DNA from: Lachnotalea sp. AF33-28
GTDB lineage: Bacteria > Bacillota > Clostridia > Lachnospirales > Lachnospiraceae
Direction of reading: 5' to 3'
Length of the DNA: 64,000 nt
NCBI RefSeq assembly: GCF_003477885.1
Contig: NZ_QUEE01000010.1
Span: 1-64,000, forward strand
Made by a program: the position numbers and the translations under genes. Positions 17,584 through 26,767 of this stretch are shown here, piece after piece. The notes under the pieces were generated by a model that searched no databases, was not told where the DNA came from, and saw only the letters and a program-made list of their open reading frames with translations. Position 1 is the first letter of the stretch. The number at the start of each line of letters is the position of its first letter.

Positions 17584-18780
17584 TTATTTCAGAAGCCAGT
17601 CCAGAACATTGATCTGCTTGATGCCGTTGTGGGAGGTCAGCGGGGTAAAGTCCATTGTCAAAAGGTATTTGGGATTGTGGTCGCCGATAGCCTCAAGCGG
17701 CGCAAGCTCCCGCTTCAGTGTACCGCCGTCGGCATCCATTACCGTGTAAGCCACCTGATAGTATTCTTCCCCTTCCTCGCCTATGGCGATAAAATCTACC
17801 TCGGCAGCCCCTACCTTGCCTACGTAGACCTCGTACCCACGGCGCAGAAGTTCCAGATACACGATGTTTTCTAAAATATGCCCCTGATCGGCTTTTTGGG
17901 TACCAAGTACATTGTAGCGCAGGCCAATGTCAGCGGCGTAGTACTTATCTCCGGTTTTCAGATACTGCTTGCCCTTGATATCATACCGGCCTGCCCGGTA
18001 AAAGATAAAGCTGTCGGTGAGCGCCGTCAGGTAGCTCTCCACGGTATGCACACTGATTTTACGGCCTGCCGATGTCATGGTGTCGGCAATTTTTTTGGTG
18101 GAACACAAATTGCCGATGTTGCTGAACAGGAAGCGAACTACACTGCGCAGCATATCCACATCCTGAAAACGCTTTCGGGCCACAATATCCTTCAAAACAA
18201 TGGAGTCATAGATGCCCTCCAGATATTGCCGGATATCCTTTGGCCGGGAGAGTTCCAGTGTATAAGGAAAAGAGCTGTTCAGAAGATACTGCTGGTACAG
18301 CCGGTCTTTGTTGCTGTCCTGCGGGAATGCGGAAACATACTCTTTGAATGAGAGGGGAAGCATCTTGATTTCTATATAACGCCCGGACAGTAAGGTGGCC
18401 AGCTCGCCTGAAAGCAGGTAGGCGTTGGAGCCCGTTATATAAACATCACAGTTTTTTTTGATAAACAGACCGTCCACTGTTTTTTGAAAATTTTCGACCC
18501 GCTGTACCTCGTCGAGAAAAATGTAATTCATCCTATCCGGCAGCAGCCGGGTGCGTACCAGATCATACAGGGCCTTGCTCTCTTCGATATCCCCGTAGTC
18601 ACCGTCCTCGAGGTTAAACGCTATGATCTGCTCCGGCTCTACACCGTTTTGCAGAAGATATGTCTGATAAAGTTCAAACAAAGTGGACTTGCCACAGCGA
18701 CGGATGCCCGTCACTACCTTGATAACCTGCTTATCCCGCAGATGAATCAGGCTGTCCAGATATTCGTTTCGTGGTATCAT
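17584..18780 (-). CDS. AAA ATPase with DUF4143 domain
   Basis: 398 residues. Residues ~1-130 are an AAA_14 ATPase: Walker A TGIRRCGKST and a Walker B-like YIFLDEVQ. The C-terminal half is DUF4143, a restriction-endonuclease-like fold, with EVDFIA in the catalytic position. Such proteins are common and strongly duplicated in gut Firmicutes and Bacteroidetes; their function is not known, though a nuclease or a toxin-like role has been proposed. ATG 18780 follows GGAGGCGG closely. Two family A leader repeats precede it directly. Confidence 0.88.
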   Translation of the reverse strand: MIPRNEYLDSLIHLRDKQVIKVVTGIRRCGKSTLFELYQTYLLQNGVEPEQIIAFNLEDGDYGDIEESKALYDLVRTRLLPDRMNYIFLDEVQRVENFQKTVDGLFIKKNCDVYITGSNAYLLSGELATLLSGRYIEIKMLPLSFKEYVSAFPQDSNKDRLYQQYLLNSSFPYTLELSRPKDIRQYLEGIYDSIVLKDIVARKRFQDVDMLRSVVRFLFSNIGNLCSTKKIADTMTSAGRKISVHTVESYLTALTDSFIFYRAGRYDIKGKQYLKTGDKYYAADIGLRYNVLGTQKADQGHILENIVYLELLRRGYEVYVGKVGAAEVDFIAIGEEGEEYYQVAYTVMDADGGTLKRELAPLEAIGDHNPKYLLTMDFTPLTSHNGIKQINVLDWLLK

Positions 18781-18792
18781 TTTGCCGCCTCC

Positions 18793-18896
18793 TATGTCAC
18801 CAACCGCAGGTTGATGACCTACGCACACTTCAGTGTGCTTCCTTTCCTATGTCACCAACCGTAGGTTGATAACCTACGCACACTTTTGTGTGCTTC
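18793..18896 (-). repeat. Structured leader repeat, family A copy 2 (two tandem units)
   Basis: Two units in minus orientation (18793-18841 and 18850-18896) end just before the GGAGG of the DUF4143 gene. The outer unit reads CGTAGGT-TATCA-ACCTACG where other copies read CGCAGGT...ACCTGCG, a compensatory base-pair change. P1 loops differ (TGAA and AAAA) while the P1 stem is kept. Confidence 0.85.
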
Positions 18897-18899
18897 TTC

Positions 18900-19170
18900 T
18901 TTATTTCCATTGTACAAAAATAGCATGGAGAAGTCAATACTTTGCATTACTTTGCAAAAACATGGTATATCAATAATGTTTTTGCAATGATAGTATATTC
19001 GCAATTTACAGTGGTTATACAAATCAAAATGTTACTAATCACGGTTGCTGATAAAGCAGCATATGACAGACCATATTCTGGTCTGTCATACGCGGGAAGT
19101 TTACGGCAGCTGTGAAGAGTAACGAAATGCCTATATACAGATGTACGTAAACAGGCATATGGTTTCGGGC
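18900..19170. other. Intergenic region with palindrome
   Basis: AT-rich, no gene. It probably contains the promoter of the DUF4143 gene. The family B palindrome at 19031-19123 takes up the middle. Confidence 0.5.
19031..19123. repeat. Palindromic repeat, family B copy 3 (small form)
   Basis: Outer arms GTTACTAATCAC and GTGAAGAGTAAC (with mismatches), inner stem ATATGACAGACCA / TGGTCTGTCATA. Same layout and length as copy 2, including the strings CGATAAA-like and CGCGGGAAGTTTAC between the stems. Confidence 0.8.
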
Positions 19171-19173
19171 AGG

Positions 19174-20493
19174 TTATTTTAAGTACAGCTCAATCACCGG
19201 AACCAGGCAGTCCGGCTTCACCGGAGGCAGATACAGCACCAGCGTATCGTCCGCGCGTTCCAGATCTTTTGCGGAGAAATGATCCATCTTACCCTCTGTG
19301 AACATCAGCTCGCTGGCATCATGCAGGAACTGCGCATACTTCACCCTGCCGGCCAGCCCCTTTAATTTCAGATGAGCGAACGGATAGGCGAAGAGATGCA
19401 CATAGAGTCTGGAGCCATCCGCGCTCTGAGTGAGCCGGCAGTCTGCGGGGGCTGTAAATTCCGGCTCCGCCATGGTGCATCCGTATATGGAACGGCTGTT
19501 ATACTTCATCCAGTCCGCATATACCTTAAGAGCTCCTTCAGCTCGGCGGTCCAGATAACCTCTGGCCGTAGGCCCCACATTCATCAAAAGGTTCCCTCCA
19601 AGGGAGACGGTATTGACAAGCATGCCAATCAGCATATCGGGGGATTTCCAGGTCATTTCATCGCGGTAATATCCCCAGGAGCCGGAAAATGTCTGACATG
19701 CCTCCCAGGTCACCAGCTCACCCGTTTTGGGATCGCGCACCCATTCGGTGGGCTGATACTGTTCCGGTGTCCAGAGATCCTGGTCGATCTCCGTGCGGTT
19801 GTCGATGATGATGCCTGGCTGCAGCTTTCTGGCTGTGGCGATCAGCTCCTCTGCCTCCCAATCATCTTTTCCTTTTCCCTTCATCCAGGCTTTGCTGCCT
19901 TCGCCCTTTAAGTGGCTGTAGGAGAAATCGAACCACAGGATATCGATCTTGCCGTAGTTGGTCAGAAGTTCAGTCACCTGATTTCTCATATACTCGGCAT
20001 ACCGGCGCATATCTCTTCCCTGGTTCTGTTCCAGCGCATCGGGATCATCCCTGCGGGGATGATACATATCAATCGTGAAGTCAGGATGGTGCCAGTCAAT
20101 CAGCGAGTAATAAAATCCGACATGAAGCCCTTCCGCCCGGAATGCATCCACATATTCTTTTACTAGATCCCGGCCGGCCGGAGTATTGGTGCATTTATAA
20201 TCTGTGTATTTGCTGTCAAACATGCAAAAGCCCTCATGGTGTTTTGTGGTCATGACCACATATTTCATTCCAGCGGCTTTTGCCTGACGTGCCCACTCCT
20301 TCGGATCATACAGGTCCGGATTAAAATGTTCAAAATACAGATCATAATGTTCTTCACTGATCTCTTCCCGGTTTTTAATCCATTCATGTCTGGCGGGCAT
20401 GGCATAAAGCCCCCAGTGAATAAACATACCGAAACGGTCATGGGTGAACCAGGAGACATCACCCGGCGTCTTTTTGGTAACATAACTTGTCAT
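19174..20493 (-). CDS. Alpha-L-fucosidase, GH29
   Basis: 439 residues, GH29 retaining alpha-fucosidase. It opens with WFTHDRFGMFIHWGLYAMPARHEW, and the nucleophile is probably Asp189 in ILWFDFSY. No signal peptide is visible, so it works inside the cell on imported fucosylated oligosaccharides (host glycan or milk type). It has a compact catalytic domain plus a short beta-domain at the C-terminus. GAGGAAGC lies before the ATG. A divergent AraC regulator (20685) shares the upstream region and may control it. Confidence 0.92.
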   Translation of the reverse strand: MTSYVTKKTPGDVSWFTHDRFGMFIHWGLYAMPARHEWIKNREEISEEHYDLYFEHFNPDLYDPKEWARQAKAAGMKYVVMTTKHHEGFCMFDSKYTDYKCTNTPAGRDLVKEYVDAFRAEGLHVGFYYSLIDWHHPDFTIDMYHPRRDDPDALEQNQGRDMRRYAEYMRNQVTELLTNYGKIDILWFDFSYSHLKGEGSKAWMKGKGKDDWEAEELIATARKLQPGIIIDNRTEIDQDLWTPEQYQPTEWVRDPKTGELVTWEACQTFSGSWGYYRDEMTWKSPDMLIGMLVNTVSLGGNLLMNVGPTARGYLDRRAEGALKVYADWMKYNSRSIYGCTMAEPEFTAPADCRLTQSADGSRLYVHLFAYPFAHLKLKGLAGRVKYAQFLHDASELMFTEGKMDHFSAKDLERADDTLVLYLPPVKPDCLVPVIELYLK

Positions 20494-20684
20494 CTTGCTT
20501 CCTCCTCGTTTTCAAAATATCACATCTTTGTTACATGCCGCTTTTCTGCCCGCTAACGGCTGCAGCCTGCACAGATGATGCGGCCCTCTGTTAAAAATAC
20601 TGCAGCGGTAAACCTATGTTTATGATAGAATAGGAGGAAAGAAATGCACAGTCAAAAACCAGTACAAAATATGGAGAAATCAGT

Positions 20685-21518
20685 ATGGATATACAAAAAA
20701 ATCTCACCCTGATCAATGTGGCCAGCAGCATCCGTCTGGAAATCGTGGAAGCCGGATATGCCCTGGTGGACCGCACCTGGTGCCACAGCAGCGTCTGTTC
20801 CCCCTATTCAAGGCTTTATTATGTCACAGGCGGCGAAGGTAGTCTATTCATTGACGGGAAAGAGAAGCTGCTTACGCCGGGAAACGCTTATCTGATTCCC
20901 ACCGGCTTTTTATACGATTACCGCTGCAGAGATTCCATGGAAAAACTGTACTTTCATGTAAATGTCATGCTGCCCAACGGTTTTGATTTGTTCTACGGCC
21001 TGAAAGACTTAAGCAGCATTCCGATGAGCCCGGAGTCTTTTGATCAGTTAAAGGAGCTCTTTTTTGCGGGTGATCCGGAGAGCTCCATAAAGCTGAAAGG
21101 CAGGCTCTACGAGGATACGGCGGCATTCGCCGGCAAAACAGGCGCTGACGCTAAGATCCGGCAGACCTATTCCCGCCTGCTCTCACAGATGTTTCTGCTG
21201 ACCCAGCAGCCCGTATCCGCCAGAAACACCGTCCGCAGCCTGGCAGAACGCCTCCACGTATCGGAGAGCACGCTGTCCAAGCGTTTCAAGCAGGAGACCG
21301 GCATGACCGCAGGAGCCTATCTGGAGCAGGTGCTGATGAGAAAAGCCTGCCAGCTGCTTCTCGCCACAGACTACAGCCTGTCCCGCATCGCCGAAGAACT
21401 GGACTTCACCGACCAGTTCTACTTCTCCCGCAGTTTCAAGCACTACACGGGAGTTCCTCCCAGCGTCTACCGCCGGACCCAGAAAATAAATGAAGGAATT
21501 TCCATTATACAGGAATAA
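20685..21518 (+). CDS. AraC-family regulator with cupin sensor
   Basis: 277 residues. An N-terminal cupin-like sugar-binding half (about 15-110; LYYVTGGEGSLFIDGKEKLL) is joined to a C-terminal AraC HTH pair (about 175-270; RSLAERLHVSESTLSKRFKQETG and RIAEELDFTDQFYFSRSFKHYTG). Divergent from the GH29 fucosidase gene with ~190 bp between start codons, it probably activates that gene when a fucosylated sugar is present. Confidence 0.88.
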   Translation: MDIQKNLTLINVASSIRLEIVEAGYALVDRTWCHSSVCSPYSRLYYVTGGEGSLFIDGKEKLLTPGNAYLIPTGFLYDYRCRDSMEKLYFHVNVMLPNGFDLFYGLKDLSSIPMSPESFDQLKELFFAGDPESSIKLKGRLYEDTAAFAGKTGADAKIRQTYSRLLSQMFLLTQQPVSARNTVRSLAERLHVSESTLSKRFKQETGMTAGAYLEQVLMRKACQLLLATDYSLSRIAEELDFTDQFYFSRSFKHYTGVPPSVYRRTQKINEGISIIQE

Positions 21519-21978
21519 AATGGCATTCATCAGAATATTATATAAGATAGTTAGAATATCTGCCGCAATATTACTTTATTTGATCTCTGCCCATAAATAT
21601 GATACAATTTACCTGAAAAAGAATCGCGCAAACAAGAAACAAAGAAACAAACAACATACTGATGCTATTCACAGAGAAGCCGATAAAGCAGCCGTGAGCT
21701 GGGGCGGGATGGGGGGACGGGCCGTGGAGCGGAGGGGGAGCCGGGGCTTAAGGTGTCCCCCATAAAGACCCTTGAAAACCGTCGGTTCTTTGGCTGTGTC
21801 CTTTACAGCCTTAGAACCGTTACGCTTTTCACGGAGCGGGAGCGTGTCTCTATGGAGGACACCTTAAGCCCCGGCTCCCCCTCCGCTCCACGGCCCGTCC
21901 CCCCATCCCGCCCCAGCCCACGGCGGACCCTTTACCGCCTCCCTCTGTGAACAGCCACTCCTAAAAGGCGGTGAACGC
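21519..21978. other. Intergenic region dominated by a giant palindrome
   Basis: No gene is supported here. The first 140 bp are AT-rich. The rest is family B copy 4 (21666-21954). The strong dgt ribosome site AAAAGGCGGTG follows it. Confidence 0.6.
21666..21954. repeat. Long palindromic repeat, family B copy 4 (large form)
   Basis: The ends TATTCACAGAG (21666-21676) and CTCTGTGAACAG (21943-21954) match the other family B copies. Between them is a nearly perfect ~70-bp GC-rich stem (about 21693-21765 with 21851-21921). The loop carries CCCTTGAA, GCTGTGT..TTTACAGC and TTCACGGAGCG.GAGCG, which also occur, in order, in the loop of copy 1, although the stem sequences of the two copies are unrelated. 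Confidence 0.88.
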
Positions 21979-22998
21979 ATGCATATCAGAGAAATGCTGG
22001 AGGAAAGAGAAAAGACGCTGTTAAGCCCATACGCGTCCTATAGCTGTGATGCAGTCAGGGAGAGAGAGGAAGTGCCGTGCGACATCCGGCCGGCCTATCA
22101 GAGGGATCGGGACCGGATCATACACAGCAAGGCATTCCGGAGGCTGAAAGACAAAACCCAGGTATTTCTGGTGGCAGAAGGTGATCATTACCGGAACCGT
22201 CTGACCCATACCCTGGAGGTGGCCCAGCTTGCCCGGACCATAGCTAAATCGCTGCGCCTCAATGAGGAACTCACGGAGGCCATCGGCTACGGCCACGACC
22301 TGGGACATACGCCCTTCGGGCATTCCGGCGAGGATGCTCTGGATCAGGCGCTTACGGAATACGGGACGGGGCATCGGTTCCGCCATTATATGCAGAGCGT
22401 GCGCGTGGTGGAGAAGCTGGAGAAGGAAGGGCGCGGTCTGAATCTGACCTGGGCGGTCAGGGACGGCATCAAAAATCATGGGACAAGCGGCAGGCCGTCC
22501 ACACTGGAAGGCAAGGTGGTGCGGCTCTGTGACAAGATCGCCTATGTCAATCATGACATTGATGATGCGATCCGTGGCGGCGTGCTGACAGAAGCGGAGC
22601 TGCCGAGGGAGTACACCGATATTTTGGGACATACGGTCAGGGACCGGCTCAACGCCCTGATCCATGATATTATTACCAACAGCCAGGACAAGCCTGATAT
22701 CATACAGTCCCCGCATATGGCCGAAGCCATGACCGGCCTGCGGACCTTCATGTTTGAAAGGGTCTACCGGAGCCCGCTTGTTAAGGCAGAGGAATCCAAG
22801 GCCAAAAATATGTTAAGGAATCTGTTTGACTATTACATCCGTTACTGGCAGACGCTGCCGTCGGAATATGTGATCATGATTACCGAAGGACAGGTTCCTA
22901 AAGAGATTGTAGTCTGCGACTACATCGCCGGAATGACGGATCATTATTCCATGACTAAATTTGAGGAGCTGTTTGTCCCGAAATCGTGGAACCGCTGA
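21979..22998 (+). CDS. dgt: Deoxyguanosinetriphosphate triphosphohydrolase-like protein
   Basis: 339 residues. HD-domain dNTPase: RLTHTLEVAQLARTIA and YGHDLGHTPFGHSGE give the metal-binding H...HD...D set. It splits dNTPs into the nucleoside and triphosphate, lowering dNTP pools. It has the length of the shorter, clostridial type rather than the E. coli type. It stands directly before dnaG and rpoD, the usual Firmicutes arrangement. The start follows AAAAGGCGGTG. Confidence 0.9.
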   Translation: MHIREMLEEREKTLLSPYASYSCDAVREREEVPCDIRPAYQRDRDRIIHSKAFRRLKDKTQVFLVAEGDHYRNRLTHTLEVAQLARTIAKSLRLNEELTEAIGYGHDLGHTPFGHSGEDALDQALTEYGTGHRFRHYMQSVRVVEKLEKEGRGLNLTWAVRDGIKNHGTSGRPSTLEGKVVRLCDKIAYVNHDIDDAIRGGVLTEAELPREYTDILGHTVRDRLNALIHDIITNSQDKPDIIQSPHMAEAMTGLRTFMFERVYRSPLVKAEESKAKNMLRNLFDYYIRYWQTLPSEYVIMITEGQVPKEIVVCDYIAGMTDHYSMTKFEELFVPKSWNR

Positions 22999-23043
22999 TT
23001 CGTAAAACAGTCGGTTTCCGGCATATAGTTACGAAGGAAAAAG

Positions 23044-23102
23044 GAAGCAGACTTAAGTGTGCGCAGGTCATCAGCCTTTGGCCGATGACAGGAAAAGGAG
23101 GA
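23044..23102 (+). repeat. Structured leader repeat, family A copy 3
   Basis: A single diverged unit. P1 is GCAGACTTAAGTGTGC with one mismatch. The P2 arm TCATCAGCC faces GGCCGATGA where other copies have TCATCAACC and GGTTGGTGA, so several changes are compensatory. The unit ends in GGAAAAGGAGG, the ribosome site of dnaG (ATG 23113). Confidence 0.82.
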
Positions 23103-23112
23103 AGGGCGCAGG

Positions 23113-24888
23113 ATGATGTATCCGGAATCACTGATAGAAGAAATACGAACGCGCAATGACATCGTGGATGTGATTTCGCAGTATGTAAAGCTAACGAGAA
23201 AAGGCAGCAACTATTTCGGACTTTGCCCTTTCCACAATGAAAAAACGGGATCTTTTTCCGTTTCTGCCGTCAAGCAGATGTATTACTGCTTCGGCTGCGG
23301 GGCAGGGGGAAATGTGATCACCTTTATTATGGAATATGAAAACTACACCTTCAAGGAGGCTCTGAAATACCTGGCGGACCGGGCCGGCATAGAGCTGGCC
23401 GAACAGGAGGAATCGGAAGAGGCGAGGAAAGAGGCAGACCTTCGTACACGGCTCCTGGAGGTCAATAAGGTGGCCGCCAAATATTTTTATTACCAGCTCA
23501 AATCCGAACGGGGGGCCAGAGCCTACCAGTATTTTAAGGACAGAGGGCTTTCCGATGAGACGATCGTGCGGTTCGGGCTGGGATTTTCCAATCCTTTTCA
23601 GGATGATCTGTACCGGTATTTAAAGGGCAGGGGCTATACGGACGAGCTTTTGTCACAGTCTGGTCTGGTTAGGATTGAAGAAAGAGGCGCCTACGATAAG
23701 TTCTGGAACCGTGCCATGTTTCCGATCATGGATGTGAACAACCGGGTGATCGGATTCGGCGGAAGGGTGATGGGAGAGGGGGAGCCCAAGTATTTGAACT
23801 CTCCAGAGACGAAGATTTTTGACAAGAGCAGGAATCTTTACGGCCTCAATATAGCGCGCCATACCAAGTTGCCGTACCTGCTGGTCTGCGAGGGATATAT
23901 GGATGTGATTTCCATGCACCAGGCGGGATTTACCAATGCGGTGGCAAGCCTCGGGACCGCGTTCACGCTCCAGCATGCCAATCTGATCAAGCGCTATACC
24001 CATCAGGTGATTTTGACCTATGACAGCGACGGTGCCGGCCAGAAGGCAGCGCTTAGGGCCATCCCCATATTAAAGGATGCGGGGCTGTCGGTCAAGGTGC
24101 TGAATATGAAGCCCTACAAGGACCCGGATGAATTCATCAAGTCCCTGGGGGCAGAGGAGTTTCAGAAACGGATTGATACCGCGCTCGGGAGTTTTCTGTT
24201 TGAGGTTGATGTTCTCAAAAGTGGTTATGATATGAAGGACCCGGAACAAAAAACCGCATTTTATAATGAGACGGCGAAGAAACTGCTGGAGTTTACCGAG
24301 GAGCTGGAGAGAAACAACTATATTGAAGCCATCTCCGGCAGGTATCAGATAGATTATGAGAGCTTAAGACGTCTGGTGAACACACAGGCGCTTAAGAGCG
24401 GATATGACGGGGCGCAGAAGCAGCAGGTGAAGGAATGGCAGGATCAGCGGGTCCGTAAGGAGAAAAAAGAGGACGGGATCCGGATGTCGCAGAAGCTGCT
24501 GCTCACCTGGCTGATCGAAGATCCTAAACTTTATCCGAAGATCAAGGATATCCTTACACCCGAGGATTTTACTGAGGATCTGTATCAGCGGGTAGCCGCA
24601 AAGGTGTTTGAACAGCTTGAGAGGGGGGAGGTCAATCCCGCCGGGATACTGAATTATTTTATCAATGATGAAAATGAATACAAAGAGGCCACCTCTTTGT
24701 TCCACGCCAGATTAAAGGAAAGCATACCGACCAAAGAAGAAAGAGAAAAGGCGCTGACAGAAACGGTGATCCGCGTGAAAAAGAACCGGCTGGATATGGA
24801 CAGCCGTACGGCTACCGACATCGCGCTGCTGCAGGAAATCATGAAAAAGCAGGCCGGACTGAAGTCACTGCATATTTCTCTGGATTGA
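23113..24888 (+). CDS. dnaG: DNA primase
   Basis: 591 residues. Full-length DnaG: N-terminal zinc ribbon (CPFH...CFGC, about residues 37-65), an RNA polymerase domain with the TOPRIM motifs (LLVCEGYMDVIS and LTYDSDGAGQKA) and a C-terminal helicase-binding domain. It makes the RNA primers for replication. It lies between dgt and rpoD; the family A leader repeat sits directly before it and supplies GGAGG, 11 bp before ATG 23113 (an ATG at 23116 is also possible). Confidence 0.96.
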   Translation: MMYPESLIEEIRTRNDIVDVISQYVKLTRKGSNYFGLCPFHNEKTGSFSVSAVKQMYYCFGCGAGGNVITFIMEYENYTFKEALKYLADRAGIELAEQEESEEARKEADLRTRLLEVNKVAAKYFYYQLKSERGARAYQYFKDRGLSDETIVRFGLGFSNPFQDDLYRYLKGRGYTDELLSQSGLVRIEERGAYDKFWNRAMFPIMDVNNRVIGFGGRVMGEGEPKYLNSPETKIFDKSRNLYGLNIARHTKLPYLLVCEGYMDVISMHQAGFTNAVASLGTAFTLQHANLIKRYTHQVILTYDSDGAGQKAALRAIPILKDAGLSVKVLNMKPYKDPDEFIKSLGAEEFQKRIDTALGSFLFEVDVLKSGYDMKDPEQKTAFYNETAKKLLEFTEELERNNYIEAISGRYQIDYESLRRLVNTQALKSGYDGAQKQQVKEWQDQRVRKEKKEDGIRMSQKLLLTWLIEDPKLYPKIKDILTPEDFTEDLYQRVAAKVFEQLERGEVNPAGILNYFINDENEYKEATSLFHARLKESIPTKEEREKALTETVIRVKKNRLDMDSRTATDIALLQEIMKKQAGLKSLHISLD

Positions 24889-24951
24889 GCCAAGAATAAT
24901 AGTGCGCTTTGCGTGCGGATAATAAAAGCGATTTGGAAGGACGAAGATGCT

Positions 24952-26052
24952 ATGGGCGAAAGTAAGACGAAGATAAAATTCGAAGAAAAGTTGTTTAAGC
25001 TGCCGGATTATGCCAGAAATAAGGGAGGCATCCTGGATGACCAGGATCTGATGGCGTATTTTGGAAGTGAAGAACTGGACGCGGAGAAATTTGAGCGCGT
25101 GCTGGAATGTTTGGAGGCGAATAAAATCGAATTTTTAAATGTGGTGGATGCGGAAGAAGAAATATTTCTGGAAGAGGACCCTGTCTTGCTGGAACCCGAG
25201 GAGTTCCCGCTGCCGGAAGGCGTCAGCGTGGATGATCCGGTCAAAATGTATCTGAAAGAAATCGGAAAGGTCCCTCTCCTCTCGATGGATGAGGAGATAG
25301 AGCTGGCCAAGCGCATGGAGGCCGGGGATACACAGGCTAAAAAGATGCTGGCCGAATGCAATCTGCGGCTGGTGGTCAGCATAGCCAAGCATTATGTGGG
25401 CCGGGGCATGCAGCTGCTGGACCTGATCCAGGAGGGCAATCTGGGACTGATCAAGGCGGTGGAGAAGTTCAACTACCGCAAGGGCTATAAATTCAGCACG
25501 TATGCCACATGGTGGATACGCCAGGCCATCACCAGAGCGATCGCGGATCAGGCCAGAACGATCCGCATACCGGTGCATATGGTGGAGAGCATGAATAAGC
25601 TGATACGGGTATCCAGGCAGATGACCCAGGAGCTGGGGCGCGAGCCCTCCGCGGAAGAGATCGCGGAGAAGATGGACATGCCTGTGGACCGGGTGCGGGA
25701 GATACTGAAGATATCCCTGGAGCCGGTATCCCTGGAAACGCCGATCGGCGAAGAGGAGGACAGCCATCTGGGAGATTTTATCCAGGATAACCAGGTGCAG
25801 GTGCCTGCGGAAGCCGCCACCTACTCCATACTGAAGGAACAGCTGGTGGAGGTGCTGGATACGCTTACTGACCGGGAGCAGCTGGTGCTCCGCCTTCGTT
25901 TCGGACTGGATGACGGGCGCGCCAGAACGCTGGAGGAAGTGGGGCGTGATTTCAATGTCACAAGGGAGCGCATCCGGCAGATTGAGGCCAAGGCGCTGCG
26001 CAAACTCCGCCACCCAAGCCGGAGCAAGAAACTGAAAGACTTTTTAGATTAG
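24952..26052 (+). CDS. rpoD: Primary sigma factor
   Basis: 366 residues. Region 1.1-like start, region 1.2, region 2 with YATWWIRQAITRAIADQ (-10 recognition), region 3 and region 4.2 with VTRERIRQIEAKALRKLRHP. Housekeeping sigma-A. ATG 24952 is preferred over the in-frame start at 24913 because GGAAGGACG precedes it and the protein then has the family N-terminus. It follows dnaG by 63 bp in the conserved macromolecular-synthesis operon. Confidence 0.96.
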   Translation: MGESKTKIKFEEKLFKLPDYARNKGGILDDQDLMAYFGSEELDAEKFERVLECLEANKIEFLNVVDAEEEIFLEEDPVLLEPEEFPLPEGVSVDDPVKMYLKEIGKVPLLSMDEEIELAKRMEAGDTQAKKMLAECNLRLVVSIAKHYVGRGMQLLDLIQEGNLGLIKAVEKFNYRKGYKFSTYATWWIRQAITRAIADQARTIRIPVHMVESMNKLIRVSRQMTQELGREPSAEEIAEKMDMPVDRVREILKISLEPVSLETPIGEEEDSHLGDFIQDNQVQVPAEAATYSILKEQLVEVLDTLTDREQLVLRLRFGLDDGRARTLEEVGRDFNVTRERIRQIEAKALRKLRHPSRSKKLKDFLD

Positions 26053-26065
26053 GAAAGATAAACTT

Positions 26066-26767
26066 ATGGACTTATCCCTGCGTTTAGAGAAAATCGCCTC
26101 CTTTGTGGAGGTGGGAAGTGTGGTGGCAGATATCGGCACAGACCATGGATATCTGCCTATTTGTCTTGTACAGAGAGGTATTTCCCCCAAAGCGTATGCA
26201 TTTGATTTGCGAAGAGGGCCTCTGGAGCGCGCCAGAGACCATATAGCGCAGGCCGGACTGCAGGACCGTGTGATGCTGCGGCTTAGCGACGGACTCTCCG
26301 GATTAAAGCCGGATGAGGCGGATACCGTTGTGATCGCCGGCATGGGCGGAGCTCTGATCGACCGGATACTGGAACGGAGCCAGGAGACTGCGCAGGCGGC
26401 GCGGATGCTGATCCTCTCTCCGCAGTCCGAACCCTGGAAGGTTCGGGAGCGTCTGGATGCGATGGGTTTTTACATAGATTTGGAGCATTATCTGGAAGAG
26501 GACGGCAAGTATTATGTCGTCATGCGGGCCGTACACGGCGCGGTTTGCACAGGCACTCCTACGGAATATAAGTATGGGAGATATGCGCTAAAACACAGGG
26601 ATCCGGTGCTGCTGTCGCAGCTTTTAAAGGAGCAGGAGAAATACCGGGGCCTGCTCATGCAGCTGCTAAAGACGGACAGCCTGTCCGCCAGAGAGCGCCA
26701 GGTTGCGGTGGAAAAGGAACTTGCAGATATTAAGGATGCGCTGGATTATTGGAGGGAACTGGAATGA
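26066..26767 (+). CDS. trmK: tRNA (adenine(22)-N1)-methyltransferase
   Basis: 233 residues. Rossmann-type methyltransferase with the SAM motif VADIGTDHGYLPI and the downstream VVIAGMGGALI. The TrmK family methylates N1 of A22 in tRNAs. Located 13 bp after rpoD, and its stop overlaps the start of the Nif3-like gene: the normal Firmicutes order rpoD-trmK-nif3. Confidence 0.92.
   Translation: MDLSLRLEKIASFVEVGSVVADIGTDHGYLPICLVQRGISPKAYAFDLRRGPLERARDHIAQAGLQDRVMLRLSDGLSGLKPDEADTVVIAGMGGALIDRILERSQETAQAARMLILSPQSEPWKVRERLDAMGFYIDLEHYLEEDGKYYVVMRAVHGAVCTGTPTEYKYGRYALKHRDPVLLSQLLKEQEKYRGLLMQLLKTDSLSARERQVAVEKELADIKDALDYWRELE

Noticed and set aside
18170..18184. Possible catabolite-response (cre) element TGAAAACGCTTTC
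   Set aside because: It lies inside the DUF4143 coding sequence, away from any promoter.
21490..21950. Small plus-strand ORFs through the large palindrome
   Set aside because: They translate the two arms of an inverted repeat and have biased, low-complexity composition.
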